Shown piece after piece: positions 18,787 through 28,042 of a stretch of DNA of 64,000 bases. The notes under the pieces were generated by a model. That model made no database searches. It was not told the DNA's origin and saw only the letters and a list, made by a program, of their open reading frames with translations. A program made the translations under genes and the position numbers. Source of the stretch: CBDCVO01 sp965223085 (GTDB taxonomy: Bacteria > Pseudomonadota > Gammaproteobacteria > Ga0077536); the NCBI GenBank assembly GCA_965223085.1, contig OZ244981.1, positions 2,604,001-2,668,000 of the forward strand, in the 5' to 3' direction. The first letter of the stretch is position 1, and every line of letters starts with the position of its first letter.

Positions 18787-19755
18787 ATGACCACGACTGA
18801 TTTAGGGGCCGACCCGCAGGCTGGGAAGGCACTGCTACCATACGACGAATTGACCGCCCTGACGGTGGCGCAGGATGGCAATAACCCGCGCGTGGCCCGG
18901 ATTACCCTCAATCGGCCCCAGCGACTGAATGCGATCACGTTCGCGATGCCCGCTGAGATCCGGCGGGCGGTCGACGCCGCGAACGCCTGCGACGAGGTCC
19001 ATGTGATCGTGCTGCAGGGAGCGGGAGCCGCGTTCTGTGCCGGCTATGACATTGGCCTGTTCGGTGAGAGTAGCGAGGATCATCCTTGCAAACAGGAAGT
19101 TGAACCCTGGGATCCGATGGTTGATTACCGCGCGATGCGCGCTTGCAACGACGATTTCATGAGCCTGTGGCGTTCGCCCAAGCCGACTATTGCACGGGTG
19201 CACAAATACGCTATTGCGGGTGGTTCCGATATCGCGCTGTGTTGCGATCAGATCGTGATGGAAAAATCGGCACGCATTGGCTACATGCCCGTGCGCGTGT
19301 GGGGTTGTCCTACGACTGCGCACTGGACCTACCGGCTGGGACCGGAGCGCGCCAAGCGCATGGTGCTGACCGGCGATCTAATCGATGGTGCAACCGCGGC
19401 CGACTGGGGCCTGGTCAGCGAAGCGGTACCTGCCGATCAGCTCGACGCGGCCGTCGACGCACTGGCGGCGCGCATCAGCGGCGTGCCGCGGGGCATGTTG
19501 ATGATGCAGAAAATGATCGTTAATGAGGCGGTTGAACGCATGGGTTTGCTCGCGAGCCAAACCATGGCCACGGTGTTCGACGGTATCACGCGCCATAACC
19601 CGGAGGGCATGTGGTTTCGCCGCCATGCGCAAGCGCATAGCTTTAAATCTGCAGTCGAGTGGCGCGATTCTGGCCGGCCGATACCGGAAGGCGACGAGGC
19701 GCGTGACGCGATCGCGGCGCTCGAAGCCCAGATCGCTGCGGCGAAATCAAGGTGA
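18787..19755 (+). CDS. Enoyl-CoA hydratase/isomerase (crotonase) family protein with altered catalytic positions
   Basis: A 322-residue crotonase-fold protein. The oxyanion-hole segments are present (RITLNRPQRLNAIT, GAAFCAGYDI, YAIAGGSDIALCCDQIV). In classic enoyl-CoA hydratase the two catalytic Glu residues lie in the GGGCE and FGQPE segments. Here these read GGSD and YMPVR, so the first is Asp and the second is absent. The reaction is therefore probably not simple hydration; hydrolase, C-C lyase or isomerase activity is possible. The RVWGCPTTAHWTYRLGPERAK stretch is typical of a less-studied subgroup. The ATG at 18787 has a strong ribosome site. It is the first gene of a plus-strand cluster that continues after 100 bases with carboxylase genes, and it probably handles a CoA thioester of the same pathway. 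Confidence 0.85.
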   Translation: MTTTDLGADPQAGKALLPYDELTALTVAQDGNNPRVARITLNRPQRLNAITFAMPAEIRRAVDAANACDEVHVIVLQGAGAAFCAGYDIGLFGESSEDHPCKQEVEPWDPMVDYRAMRACNDDFMSLWRSPKPTIARVHKYAIAGGSDIALCCDQIVMEKSARIGYMPVRVWGCPTTAHWTYRLGPERAKRMVLTGDLIDGATAADWGLVSEAVPADQLDAAVDALAARISGVPRGMLMMQKMIVNEAVERMGLLASQTMATVFDGITRHNPEGMWFRRHAQAHSFKSAVEWRDSGRPIPEGDEARDAIAALEAQIAAAKSR

Positions 19756-19855
19756 GCGTGAGCGCGGTTTTATTAAGGCGTCCGTTAATCATCAAAGTAG
19801 GGAAGTGTCGGTGTGCACCTAAACGTAACGTCAAATACTCCCGGGGGTTCATAAC

Positions 19856-21781
19856 GTGGGAAGACTCATCAGCATCGACAACGGTGGCACGTTGACGGAT
19901 TTCTGCGCGTTTGATGGTGAGCATCTGCTGTTCAGCAAAACACTGACTACACCACATGACTTGAGCACGTGTTTCTTTGAAGGTCTTGGTCGACTTTCTA
20001 CCCTCGCATACGGCGAAGAGAACGTTGCGCGGCTGTTGCAGGAGACCGATTACATTCGTTACTCGACCACCCAGGGAACGAATGCACTGGTGGAACGACG
20101 GGGACCGCGTCTCGGGGTGATAGTGTCCAGCGAAGCAACGCTCGCCAGTTTGCACGACGGTGAGCAGGCCTCGCTGTTCGATGCGCTGGTCGGCGCGCGC
20201 GCGCGTGTGATCGACCCCGACCTCAATGATGCCGCTCTGGACAGCGTGCTGACCCGTAGCCTCAACGAACTCGGTGCGGCCGGCGCCAACCGCATCGTCG
20301 TGAGTCTTGAGCTTAGCGATGCTGAATCCGCGGAGCGTCGTTTCGAACGTATCGTGTTACGCCGCTATCCGTCGCATTTGCTCGGCACTTTGCCGGTCGC
20401 CTTTGCGGCGCAGATGAGTCGCGATCCGGACTATTCGCGACGTACTTGGACGGCGCTATTTAATGCTTTCCTGCATCCCGCTATGGAACGCTTTCTCTAC
20501 GGCGCGGAACATCGTCTTAAACACCATCGTACCCGTAATCCCTTGTTGATCTTCCGCAACGATGGTGGCTCGGCGCGCGTCGCGAAAACTATCGCGTTGA
20601 AAACTTACAGTTCTGGTCCACGCGGCGGCGCGGAAGGCGCTCGCGAGCTTGCCCGTCACTATGGTTTTGAAAATCTCCTCTCCATCGACGTCGGTGGCAC
20701 AACCACGGACGTCGGCTTAATCAGCGCCGGCGAGCTACAGCAGGAACACTTCGGCGTTGTCGAAGGCGTGTCGGTGTCGTTACCATTATGCCGCATTCGC
20801 AGCGAAGGCGTTGGCGGTAGCTCGATCATTCGTGTCGCCGACGGTGCCATACAGGTTGGTCCAGAATCGGTAGGTGCAGCACCCGGCCCGGCGTGTTTTG
20901 GCCGTGGCGGCACGGCGCTCACCATGACCGATGTCGCCCTGTTGACCGGTATGATTGATCCCGCCACCTATTTCGGTGGTGAGCTTGCGCTCGATGCCGC
21001 ACGCGCTACCACAGCCCTTTCGCAGGCAGTGATCGAGCCGATGGGTTTAAGCAGCGAGGATGCCTTAACGGCGACCGAAGCAGCCTGGATCGGCAAGATC
21101 GTTAGCTGTCTCGAGCAACTCGTTGATGGTTCTAGCAACACGATGTTGGCTGGGTTTGGTGGCGGCGGCCCGATGATGCTGACCGCGGTAGCGGCGGCGC
21201 TCGGTCTCGATCAGGCCGTCATCCCGGGCATGGCGCCGGTGTTCAGCGCCTACGGCATCGGCTTCTCCGATCTATCGCAGCATTATCAGGTGCACCTCGA
21301 GAGCGTCGCTGCTAGTGCGCTGACGGACGCCCGCGCCGCGCTGCTCGAACGGGCGCGCCGCGACATGTTCGCGGAGGGTACCGCGCTCGAAGATTGCCAC
21401 ATGACCTGGACGCTGGTGCATCTCGGTAGCGACGGCGAGACCGAGGTATGGGCGCCAGATGCGCCACCTCCGGGCGGGCTCAAAGCGCCGTTGTTGTTGC
21501 GCCTCGAGGCGTGCAAGCCGATCGCGCGCTTGCGGCTGCAAGCGGATGTGAATACCACCACGTACGCCGCGTCGACGGCGATAACGCGGCGGATCCTGTA
21601 TCGGGGTGGGCGTGTCGAGGTGCCGTTGCATCGCTGCCAAGATTTCGACGCAGGCGCCACTGGCGCGGGGCCGTGCATCATCGAAGACGATTTCTTCACG
21701 GCGCGTATCGACGTGGACTGGAATTTCCAGCTCACGAATAACCGCGACTTGATGCTCACACGGGGCGCCACCCGCAATTAG
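19856..21781 (+). CDS. HyuA-like ketone carboxylase subunit (acetophenone carboxylase ApcA-like)
   Basis: A 641-residue protein of the hydantoinase A/5-oxoprolinase/acetone carboxylase ASKHA family. The N-terminal phosphate-binding motif is modified (SIDNGGTLTDF in place of DIGGTFTD). The second motif LLSIDVGGTTTDVGLI, then GAAPGPACFGRGGTALTMTDV and the late GFGGGGPMM segment are canonical. With the next three genes it reproduces the size order of acetophenone carboxylase of Aromatoleum (about 70, 15, 75-87 and 75-87 kDa). That enzyme uses ATP to carboxylate a methyl ketone to a beta-keto acid. It starts with GTG at 19856. Two HyuA-like subunits plus a small zinc-type protein distinguish this from ordinary hydantoinase/oxoprolinase pairs. 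The substrate ketone is unknown. Confidence 0.82.
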   Translation: MGRLISIDNGGTLTDFCAFDGEHLLFSKTLTTPHDLSTCFFEGLGRLSTLAYGEENVARLLQETDYIRYSTTQGTNALVERRGPRLGVIVSSEATLASLHDGEQASLFDALVGARARVIDPDLNDAALDSVLTRSLNELGAAGANRIVVSLELSDAESAERRFERIVLRRYPSHLLGTLPVAFAAQMSRDPDYSRRTWTALFNAFLHPAMERFLYGAEHRLKHHRTRNPLLIFRNDGGSARVAKTIALKTYSSGPRGGAEGARELARHYGFENLLSIDVGGTTTDVGLISAGELQQEHFGVVEGVSVSLPLCRIRSEGVGGSSIIRVADGAIQVGPESVGAAPGPACFGRGGTALTMTDVALLTGMIDPATYFGGELALDAARATTALSQAVIEPMGLSSEDALTATEAAWIGKIVSCLEQLVDGSSNTMLAGFGGGGPMMLTAVAAALGLDQAVIPGMAPVFSAYGIGFSDLSQHYQVHLESVAASALTDARAALLERARRDMFAEGTALEDCHMTWTLVHLGSDGETEVWAPDAPPPGGLKAPLLLRLEACKPIARLRLQADVNTTTYAASTAITRRILYRGGRVEVPLHRCQDFDAGATGAGPCIIEDDFFTARIDVDWNFQLTNNRDLMLTRGATRN

Positions 21782-21812
21782 TCAAGCTTAACGAGCCACT
21801 CAGGAATTCACC

Positions 21813-22241
21813 ATGAAGGTCTACATTACCGAATATCTGTGCATCGAACTCGATACCGAACGGTGGCATTGCCGGCGCTGCGAGCGCGATCTCGGCGCTG
21901 CCCGCGACAACTACAAGCGTGGGCTGTTGGTCTACGATCGTGATCCGCGCGAAATCCACAAACCGCTGATCGACCCGGAGAAATACGACTATACGTTTGC
22001 ACCGGATCCAGCGTACACCGCGTTGTTGGAGTATTACTGCCCCGGTTGCGGCACCATGGTCGAGACCGAATACACCGTGCCTGGTCACCCGCCGGCGCGC
22101 GATATCGAACTCGACATCGATTCGTTGAAAGAAAAAGCCGTGGCATGGGCCGCCGCGAATGGCGGCACGATCCCCTTGCCCGAAGATCTGCAGCGGCCAC
22201 GTTATCCGCGACCCGTGCACCATCATCACCATAATGATTGA
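21813..22241 (+). CDS. Small zinc-ribbon-like carboxylase subunit (ApcB / acetone carboxylase gamma-like)
   Basis: A 142-residue protein with two CxxC pairs (CRRC near residue 25 and CPGC near residue 73), suggesting a zinc ribbon. Size and position match the 15-kDa subunit of acetophenone carboxylase and the gamma subunit of acetone carboxylase. The segments EYLCIELDTERWHC, YKRGLLVYDRDPREIH and LLEYYCPGCGTMVETEY fit that family. It ends with five consecutive histidines before ND, a natural metal-binding tail. It lies 31 bases after the first HyuA-like gene and 21 bases before the second. This gene is the best sign that the cluster encodes a ketone carboxylase and not an oxoprolinase. Confidence 0.8.
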   Translation: MKVYITEYLCIELDTERWHCRRCERDLGAARDNYKRGLLVYDRDPREIHKPLIDPEKYDYTFAPDPAYTALLEYYCPGCGTMVETEYTVPGHPPARDIELDIDSLKEKAVAWAAANGGTIPLPEDLQRPRYPRPVHHHHHND

Positions 22242-22262
22242 TCGAATGCAGAGGAAGGCCCG

Positions 22263-24392
22263 ATGAAACGCGTCTCAGTCGATATTGGCGGCACTTTTAC
22301 GGACTGTTTTGTCGCCTGGGGCGAGCGCTATGTGCAAGCCAAAGCCTTGACCACGCATCACAATCTGGCGCTGGGTTTCAACGCGGCGATCGATATCGCG
22401 ATAGAGCACCTCAGCATTGACAAACACAGTTTGCTATCGCAAGTCGACTCCGTGCGTTACGCCACTACGCTCGGAACGAATGCACTGATAGAGCGCAAAG
22501 GTCCACGTATTGGGTTGCTCATCACCGAAGGCTTTGGTAGTACGGTGCCGTGCTCACGCGGGCGCGGGCATGGCGAGGGCTTATCCTACGAAGAGAAGCA
22601 CGATGTGCCGCGCGCACAGCGTCCCGATCCGATCGTGCCCATTCCCATGATCCGTACCATTCGCGAACGTTGCGGATACGGCGGCGCCGTATTAGTGCCG
22701 CTTGACGAGGACGACGTGCGTTTGAAGCTGCGCGAACTCGTCGACCAGGGCGCCGAGACCATCGTCGTGGTTCTCGCCAATAGCGTCGTGAATCCCGCTC
22801 ACGAATTACGCGTGCGCGAAATCTATCTGGAAGAGTATCCGGGTTATTTTTTGGGTGCAGTGCCGATGTTGCTGTCGCACCAGGTCGCCGGGCGTAAGGG
22901 CGAGTACACGCGCGCAACATCCACCATTATCGACGGGTTTCTCCATAGCGCGATGTACCACGGCCTCGGTAGTTTGGAGATGAACTTGCGCGAGAACGGC
23001 TATGACAAGCCGATGTTGATCAATCACAACTCGGGTGGCATGGCGCAACTCAACTCCACTGATGCACTGCAAACGGTGCATTCCGGGCCGGTATCCGGTA
23101 TTGCCGCCTCGGAGCACCTCGCGACCCACGCGGGACTCGGCAACGTCGTTGCCACGGATATGGGTGGCACGAGTTTCGACATCGGCATCGTGGCCGAAGG
23201 CCAGGAAAAACATTACGACTTCCAGCCCGTGATCGATCGCTGGCTGGTCAGCGTGCCCATGATTCACTTAGTCACCTTGGGTGCGGGCGGCGGTTCTATC
23301 GCCCGTTACGATCGTCTCTACGGCCGCATTAAAATTGGCCCGCAGAGTGCCGGTTCGGATCCCGGGCCGGCTTGCTACGGTCGCGGTGGTACGGACGCCA
23401 CGGTCACCGACGCAGATCTGCTGTTAGGTTATCTGGACGCGGATAACTACGCAGACGGTCGCATCAAACTCAACATACGGCGGGCCGTACGCGCGCTCGA
23501 GCGAACGCTAGGCGAACATTTTGGCGCGGACAACGTGGCCATCGCCAAAATCATCAAAGAGAACGTCGACCATCATATGGCCAACGGTATCGCAACCGAG
23601 TTGCGCTCACGAGGTTACGCGCCCCAGGAATTCACGATGCTCGCCTATGGCGGGAACGGGCCACTGCATTGTTGCGGCATTGCCCGCGCGCTCGGTATTC
23701 AGCGAGTCCTCGCGCCACCGTTCTCGGCGCTGTTCTCGGCGCTCGGCGCGGGCAATGTCGACCAGCTTCATATTCACGAAAAATCGACCTATACCGTGCT
23801 ATTTCACACGATGCTCAAACAGCTCTTGACCGACTTTACACGGCTCAACGACACCATTGCCGAACTCGAAGATCGGGGCCGCGACGACCTCATTCGCCAA
23901 GGCGTCGATCCGGCCTTGGTCCAGCACCGCGTTGAGTTCGACATGCGCTACGGCAACCAACGAGTCGAAACCGCGGTAGCCTCCGACATCAAGCGCTTTA
24001 CGAGCGTGCATGACGTTCTGGCTCTGATCGCTCAATTTCACCAACGCTACGGTGAGCGCTTTGGGGAAGGCAGCCAGGCGACCGAGTCCGGTGTCCGCAT
24101 CAACACCGTACGGGTGGCGTCTTATGTCGCTATCGAGAAGATCGACTTCAAGGACATTCAGCCGCTCGCGCAGCGCTGGTCTACTGCAGCCGTCGCGAAT
24201 CGGCAATGTTACTTCGTCGCTGTCGATGGTCCCCTAGAGACACCGGTTTATGACGACCACGCGTTAGCGCCTGGAACCAGCATCGATGGACCGGCAGTAA
24301 TTACGACCGCGGCGACGACCTATCTCGTCGAACCCGGGTGGAACTACCACGCTAGCAATCACGGTGCGGTGTGGTTTACGCGCAGCGATTGA
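22263..24392 (+). CDS. HyuA-like ketone carboxylase subunit with intact ASKHA motifs (ApcC-like)
   Basis: A 709-residue hydantoinase A/acetone carboxylase beta-type protein. It begins with the canonical ATP-site motif VDIGGTFTDCF, followed by SVRYATTLGTNALIERKG, the second motif VVATDMGGTSFDIGIV, GSDPGPACYGRGGTDATVTDADLLLG and AYGGNGPLHCCGIARALG. All ASKHA landmarks are present, so this is probably the ATP-using subunit that activates the ketone or bicarbonate by phosphorylation, by analogy with acetophenone carboxylase. The ATG at 22263 has AGAGGAAGG upstream. The next gene starts 11 bases after its stop, behind its own GAGGAG, which indicates tight co-expression. Confidence 0.85.
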   Translation: MKRVSVDIGGTFTDCFVAWGERYVQAKALTTHHNLALGFNAAIDIAIEHLSIDKHSLLSQVDSVRYATTLGTNALIERKGPRIGLLITEGFGSTVPCSRGRGHGEGLSYEEKHDVPRAQRPDPIVPIPMIRTIRERCGYGGAVLVPLDEDDVRLKLRELVDQGAETIVVVLANSVVNPAHELRVREIYLEEYPGYFLGAVPMLLSHQVAGRKGEYTRATSTIIDGFLHSAMYHGLGSLEMNLRENGYDKPMLINHNSGGMAQLNSTDALQTVHSGPVSGIAASEHLATHAGLGNVVATDMGGTSFDIGIVAEGQEKHYDFQPVIDRWLVSVPMIHLVTLGAGGGSIARYDRLYGRIKIGPQSAGSDPGPACYGRGGTDATVTDADLLLGYLDADNYADGRIKLNIRRAVRALERTLGEHFGADNVAIAKIIKENVDHHMANGIATELRSRGYAPQEFTMLAYGGNGPLHCCGIARALGIQRVLAPPFSALFSALGAGNVDQLHIHEKSTYTVLFHTMLKQLLTDFTRLNDTIAELEDRGRDDLIRQGVDPALVQHRVEFDMRYGNQRVETAVASDIKRFTSVHDVLALIAQFHQRYGERFGEGSQATESGVRINTVRVASYVAIEKIDFKDIQPLAQRWSTAAVANRQCYFVAVDGPLETPVYDDHALAPGTSIDGPAVITTAATTYLVEPGWNYHASNHGAVWFTRSD

Positions 24393-24403
24393 GGAGCGCT
24401 AAC

Positions 24404-26677
24404 ATGAACGAACAAATTACCAATCTCGAGCTGGAGTTGGATGCGGATGAACGCGCCCTCATCGACGCGTTCATGAACGAAAACCGCCTGTTCTATGGGC
24501 CCGATCCCGCCATCATGCGCAACCATTGCTTGATGCCGCGCAGCGCCGTCGAGGAGCGCCTGCTTGCAAGTGAGCTCGATGTCAACCGCATCGATCTGGT
24601 GCGCGGGCGTATCGCGTCCGCGCTGGAAGAGGGTTACAACATGGTTGAGCAGATGGGCGTGGCGCCCGGTGCGAAATGGGGTGACTTTGTCACGGCGGTT
24701 TTCACGGCAGCCGGTGACATGGCCCAAATCGCGCCGAGCGGCATCGGCGTGTTCGCGACCGTGTGTCAGTACCCGATCAAATTCATCAACAAATATTGGA
24801 GCAATGAACCTTCGGTAGGGGTGCGCGAGGGCGATGCATTCATTCACAACGACGCGCGTTTCGGCAACGTACATAACACCGACCAGAGCATGATGGTGCC
24901 CTTGTATTACAACGGCGAGCTGATTTGCTGGTTGTCCGCTACCATTCACGAAGGCGAGAACGGCGCGATCGAACCGGGCGGCATGCCATCGATCGCGGAG
25001 TCCAAGTACGACGAAGGACTCAAGATGTGTCCATTTAAGTGTGCCGAGAACTTCGAGCTCAAACGCGACATTGTCAATTTTCTACAGAACTCGGTGCGCG
25101 ATCCTAAGCTACAGATAGCGGACATGAAGGTGAAGCTGCATGCCGTACTGCGCTTGCGCGAGCGACTGTTGGCCATCGTCGAGGAGTTTGGCAAGGATTA
25201 CGTTATCGCAACCCTGCGCAAAACGTTGGAAGACACCGAGAACGAAGTTCGCCGACGCATCGGCGAAATGCCTGACGGGACTGTACGCATGAACTCCTGG
25301 ATCGACGGTAGCCTGCGTGAGCATATCCTCGCTAAGTGGCCGCTCGCGATCACCGTGAAAGGTGAGCGCATGATGCTCGACTTCCGCGGCGCCTGCCCAG
25401 AGCTCTCCAATCGTTCGATCAATACGCATGTCGCCTCGTTTAAGACTTGTCTGACGACCTGCATGATCCTCTATGTATGGCCAGATCTGCCGGTTAATCA
25501 GGCGGTATTCAGTCCCATCGAGGTGCTCACCGATCGAAATTCGCTCATCGATCCCGGTGATGAAGCGCCCAACGCCATGAGCCTCATTCCGGTTTTTCGA
25601 GCTTTGAGCGGGCCCACGCCGCTGCTGGCCAAGCTCTACTACTGCATGCCGAAGCGCTACACGGCTATCAGCGCGAGCCACTATAACCAGCCAGCGACAT
25701 TCGTGTATGGGGGCATCACCCAGCACGCCGAGATCACCGGAAATTTTTGCGCCGACATTAACGGCAATGGGACCGGCGGGCGTGAGGACAACGACGGCGA
25801 ACACGCCATGTCGCCGGTGTTCGGCGCCATCGCCGATACTGGTGAATACGAGCTCGCCGAGGAAGAACTACCCTACGTTCGCCTCGTCGCGCAACAACTC
25901 GCCAAGGATCGCATTGGTTTCGGCAAGCACCGTGGCGGCATGGGTTACGAGCAAATGGTAACGGTACGGGAGACAACGGACTGGGGTTTCATGACCGGAC
26001 AATGTGGCGCCAAGCATCCGTCAGCATATGGTTTGTTCGGTGGTTATGGCTGTCCCGCCTATCCGCTGGGCAAGGTCAAGGGGATCAATATCTTCGAGGT
26101 CATTAAAGACAAACCCGAGGCGCTTAAACTTGATATGGTTGAGCTCATGAACGAGCAGGCTATTCCGGCGGGGCGATACATCATGCAAGACGCCGGTATG
26201 AATTTCGAACCCTGCGCCGAAGGCGAGATTTATATGATCTGCCAGGGCGCTGGCGGTGGCTACGGCGACGTGCTCGAACGCACGCCGGCACTCGTGATCA
26301 AAGACGTCGAGGAGAACCTCCTGTCAGCTGAGTTAGCATGGGAAATCTACCGCGTCGTGTTTGACCGTGAAACCTTGGTCTTGGATGAAGCGGCCACCGA
26401 AAGCGCGCGGGCAGCGGAGCGCGAAGCCCGCAAGTCGCGAGGGCGGCGCTTCGATGCGTTCTGTGCGGCATGGGTCACGGATGAACCGGCTACTGAGCTG
26501 CCGTATATGGGTAGCTGGGGGGACGACAGCGACGAAGTTATCGCGACGCCACCGGGCGAACCTCGCTATCGCATGAAAGCGTCCGAGATGAAGGGGATCG
26601 TGCTCTCGAATCCGAAGGATCGACGCATCGCCGAACTAGAAGCCGAAGTAGCGCGGCTCCAAGGTGCAACAAGCTAA
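24404..26677 (+). CDS. HyuB-like ketone carboxylase subunit (ApcD / acetone carboxylase alpha-like)
   Basis: A 757-residue hydantoinase B/acetone carboxylase alpha-type protein, the probable catalytic partner of the HyuA-like subunits. The ATG at 24404 is chosen because GAGGAG lies at ideal spacing and the sequence upstream is not conserved in type. Family features are TAAGDMAQIAPSGIGVFATV, FIHNDARFGNVHNTDQSMMVPL, NGELICWLSATIHEGENG, GKHRGGMGYEQMVTV and GQGAGGGYGDVLERTP in the form ICQGAGGGYGDVLERTP. The C-terminal 35 residues (RIAELEAEVARLQ) form a short coiled coil that may support oligomerisation. No gene matching a fifth (34-kDa) acetophenone carboxylase subunit follows. Carboxylation of a ketone is inferred from the four-gene set. 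Confidence 0.83.
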   Translation: MNEQITNLELELDADERALIDAFMNENRLFYGPDPAIMRNHCLMPRSAVEERLLASELDVNRIDLVRGRIASALEEGYNMVEQMGVAPGAKWGDFVTAVFTAAGDMAQIAPSGIGVFATVCQYPIKFINKYWSNEPSVGVREGDAFIHNDARFGNVHNTDQSMMVPLYYNGELICWLSATIHEGENGAIEPGGMPSIAESKYDEGLKMCPFKCAENFELKRDIVNFLQNSVRDPKLQIADMKVKLHAVLRLRERLLAIVEEFGKDYVIATLRKTLEDTENEVRRRIGEMPDGTVRMNSWIDGSLREHILAKWPLAITVKGERMMLDFRGACPELSNRSINTHVASFKTCLTTCMILYVWPDLPVNQAVFSPIEVLTDRNSLIDPGDEAPNAMSLIPVFRALSGPTPLLAKLYYCMPKRYTAISASHYNQPATFVYGGITQHAEITGNFCADINGNGTGGREDNDGEHAMSPVFGAIADTGEYELAEEELPYVRLVAQQLAKDRIGFGKHRGGMGYEQMVTVRETTDWGFMTGQCGAKHPSAYGLFGGYGCPAYPLGKVKGINIFEVIKDKPEALKLDMVELMNEQAIPAGRYIMQDAGMNFEPCAEGEIYMICQGAGGGYGDVLERTPALVIKDVEENLLSAELAWEIYRVVFDRETLVLDEAATESARAAEREARKSRGRRFDAFCAAWVTDEPATELPYMGSWGDDSDEVIATPPGEPRYRMKASEMKGIVLSNPKDRRIAELEAEVARLQGATS

Positions 26678-26831
26678 CAACGGCGCGAAGCGGTCACTCA
26701 GATCGACGTTCAGATATCGTTGTGAACTGTCGCTGTCGACAAACATTTCCCATCTGTCCTTTTTCACGGCACCGCTGCAAACTACGCCCGTAATTGCTTC
26801 GTTACGAATTAGCCAAAAAGGAGGGAAACCC

Positions 26832-27323
26832 ATGTCTGACTTCGATAAATCACAGGACCACATCGCGATCGTGCACACTATCCAAGAAGTCGCGAGGGCC
26901 TTTGACGAGAAGCTTCACGAACAGGTGCTGCCCGAGGTCTTCGCGGATAATGCCAGTATTCTTTATCGCCTGCGCGGCCAACGCATCGACTTTTCGATGC
27001 CCGACGGCGTATCCCAGTTCAAGTACTTCCATGATCTCTGTTATTGGAGTCAACATTTGGTATCGCCCCATGTCTTGTCTATTGACGGCGAAACCGCGCG
27101 CGCGAGGACACCGGTACACGCAGTACATCTCCAAATCCGCAACGACGGTAGTCACAATCACTGGGTGATCGCCGCGGTCTATCACGACGAGCTGCGGCGC
27201 CACTCGGGGCGCTGGCGCATCGAAAAACGCCTGGCGCTGTGCCCCTATGTTGAAGGGGATTTTCTCACCGAAGGTGTACGGTCTTACCCGACATTGCCCG
27301 AATTAGACAGCGCTATGCTGTAG
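26832..27323 (+). CDS. SnoaL-like (NTF2-fold) protein
   Basis: A 163-residue single-domain protein with the NTF2/SnoaL-like pattern: IVHTIQEVARAFDEK, VLPEVFADNASILYRLRG, a central SQFKYFHDLCYWSQHLVSPHV, and a C-terminal GRWRIEKRLAL strand pair. Such proteins act as small-molecule isomerases, hydratases or cyclases, or as binding proteins. The ATG at 26832 follows a strong AAGGAGGG ribosome site. It lies 154 bases after the carboxylase genes on the same strand, so it may belong to their regulon and act on the same substrate. No catalytic residues can be assigned. Confidence 0.75.
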   Translation: MSDFDKSQDHIAIVHTIQEVARAFDEKLHEQVLPEVFADNASILYRLRGQRIDFSMPDGVSQFKYFHDLCYWSQHLVSPHVLSIDGETARARTPVHAVHLQIRNDGSHNHWVIAAVYHDELRRHSGRWRIEKRLALCPYVEGDFLTEGVRSYPTLPELDSAML

Positions 27324-27471
27324 TTGCGTATTCCGGAGTTTTGCCTACCGGCGCGCGATCTGTGCGCGTGCATTATTAATTTTATGGCTTTGCTACTACG
27401 GCGCAACCGTTCGGGCGTTCGAGAGGTTACAATCTCAGGTGAACTAAAAACTTCCTGAAAGGCGGGCACTG

Positions 27472-27843
27472 ATGATGAACGACGACAAAGAACTTATACG
27501 ACAAACTATTCAAATCTATTTCGATAGCATGCATTACTCCAGCAAGGACAAAGTCGAGCAGGCATTTCATCCTAGCGCAATGATTACCGGCGTATTCGGT
27601 GGAGATTTCACCGAAATGACGCGTGATGCCTTTGGCGATTTTGTTGCAAGTCAACAACCTTCGCCCAAAGAGAAAGGGGACGAAGAGCGACTCGATATTC
27701 TCAGCATCGACATCGCTGGTGAGACGGCTGTGGCCCGTGTGCGGGATGATTATTTGGGGTATACGTTTTTGGATACCTTGTCACTGGTGAAGATTGGCGG
27801 CCAATGGTCGATCTACAACAAGCTCTATCATATCGAGCGATAA
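27472..27843 (+). CDS. NTF2-fold protein of the lumazine-binding-like (PF12893) type
   Basis: A 123-residue protein with an NTF2-like fold. The pattern IRQTIQIYFDSMHYSSKDKVEQAFHP, followed by DILSIDIAGETAVARVRDDYLGYTFLDTLSLV and GQWSIYNKLYHI, is typical of the putative lumazine-binding family. The ATG at 27472, with a second at 27475, follows an AAGGCGGG-type ribosome site. It lies 148 bases after the SnoaL-like gene. The role is unknown. The association of two small alpha+beta cone proteins with the carboxylase genes suggests binding or isomerising of pathway intermediates, which is inference. Confidence 0.72.
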   Translation: MMNDDKELIRQTIQIYFDSMHYSSKDKVEQAFHPSAMITGVFGGDFTEMTRDAFGDFVASQQPSPKEKGDEERLDILSIDIAGETAVARVRDDYLGYTFLDTLSLVKIGGQWSIYNKLYHIER

Positions 27844-28042
27844 GATGGCCGGGCATTGGCACCGAGCGTGGCGCGTGTTGCGGCGTTTTTCGCTTCGCGT
27901 AGCATGTGGTCTGAATTTGGTAAGATGCGAGCAGACGCCGGATTCTTAAGCGATATCTGAATTAGGTAATGTGTCCCCGGAATTCGCTTGTTGAGAATTT
28001 GGTATACCGAGCAGTTGTCTATACATCAAGGAAGGTGAGAGC

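Noticed and set aside
18787..19755. Treating the crotonase as the missing fifth acetophenone carboxylase subunit because of its similar mass.
   Set aside because: It is clearly crotonase-fold, lies upstream of the carboxylase genes, and I know of no evidence that the fifth subunit is a crotonase.
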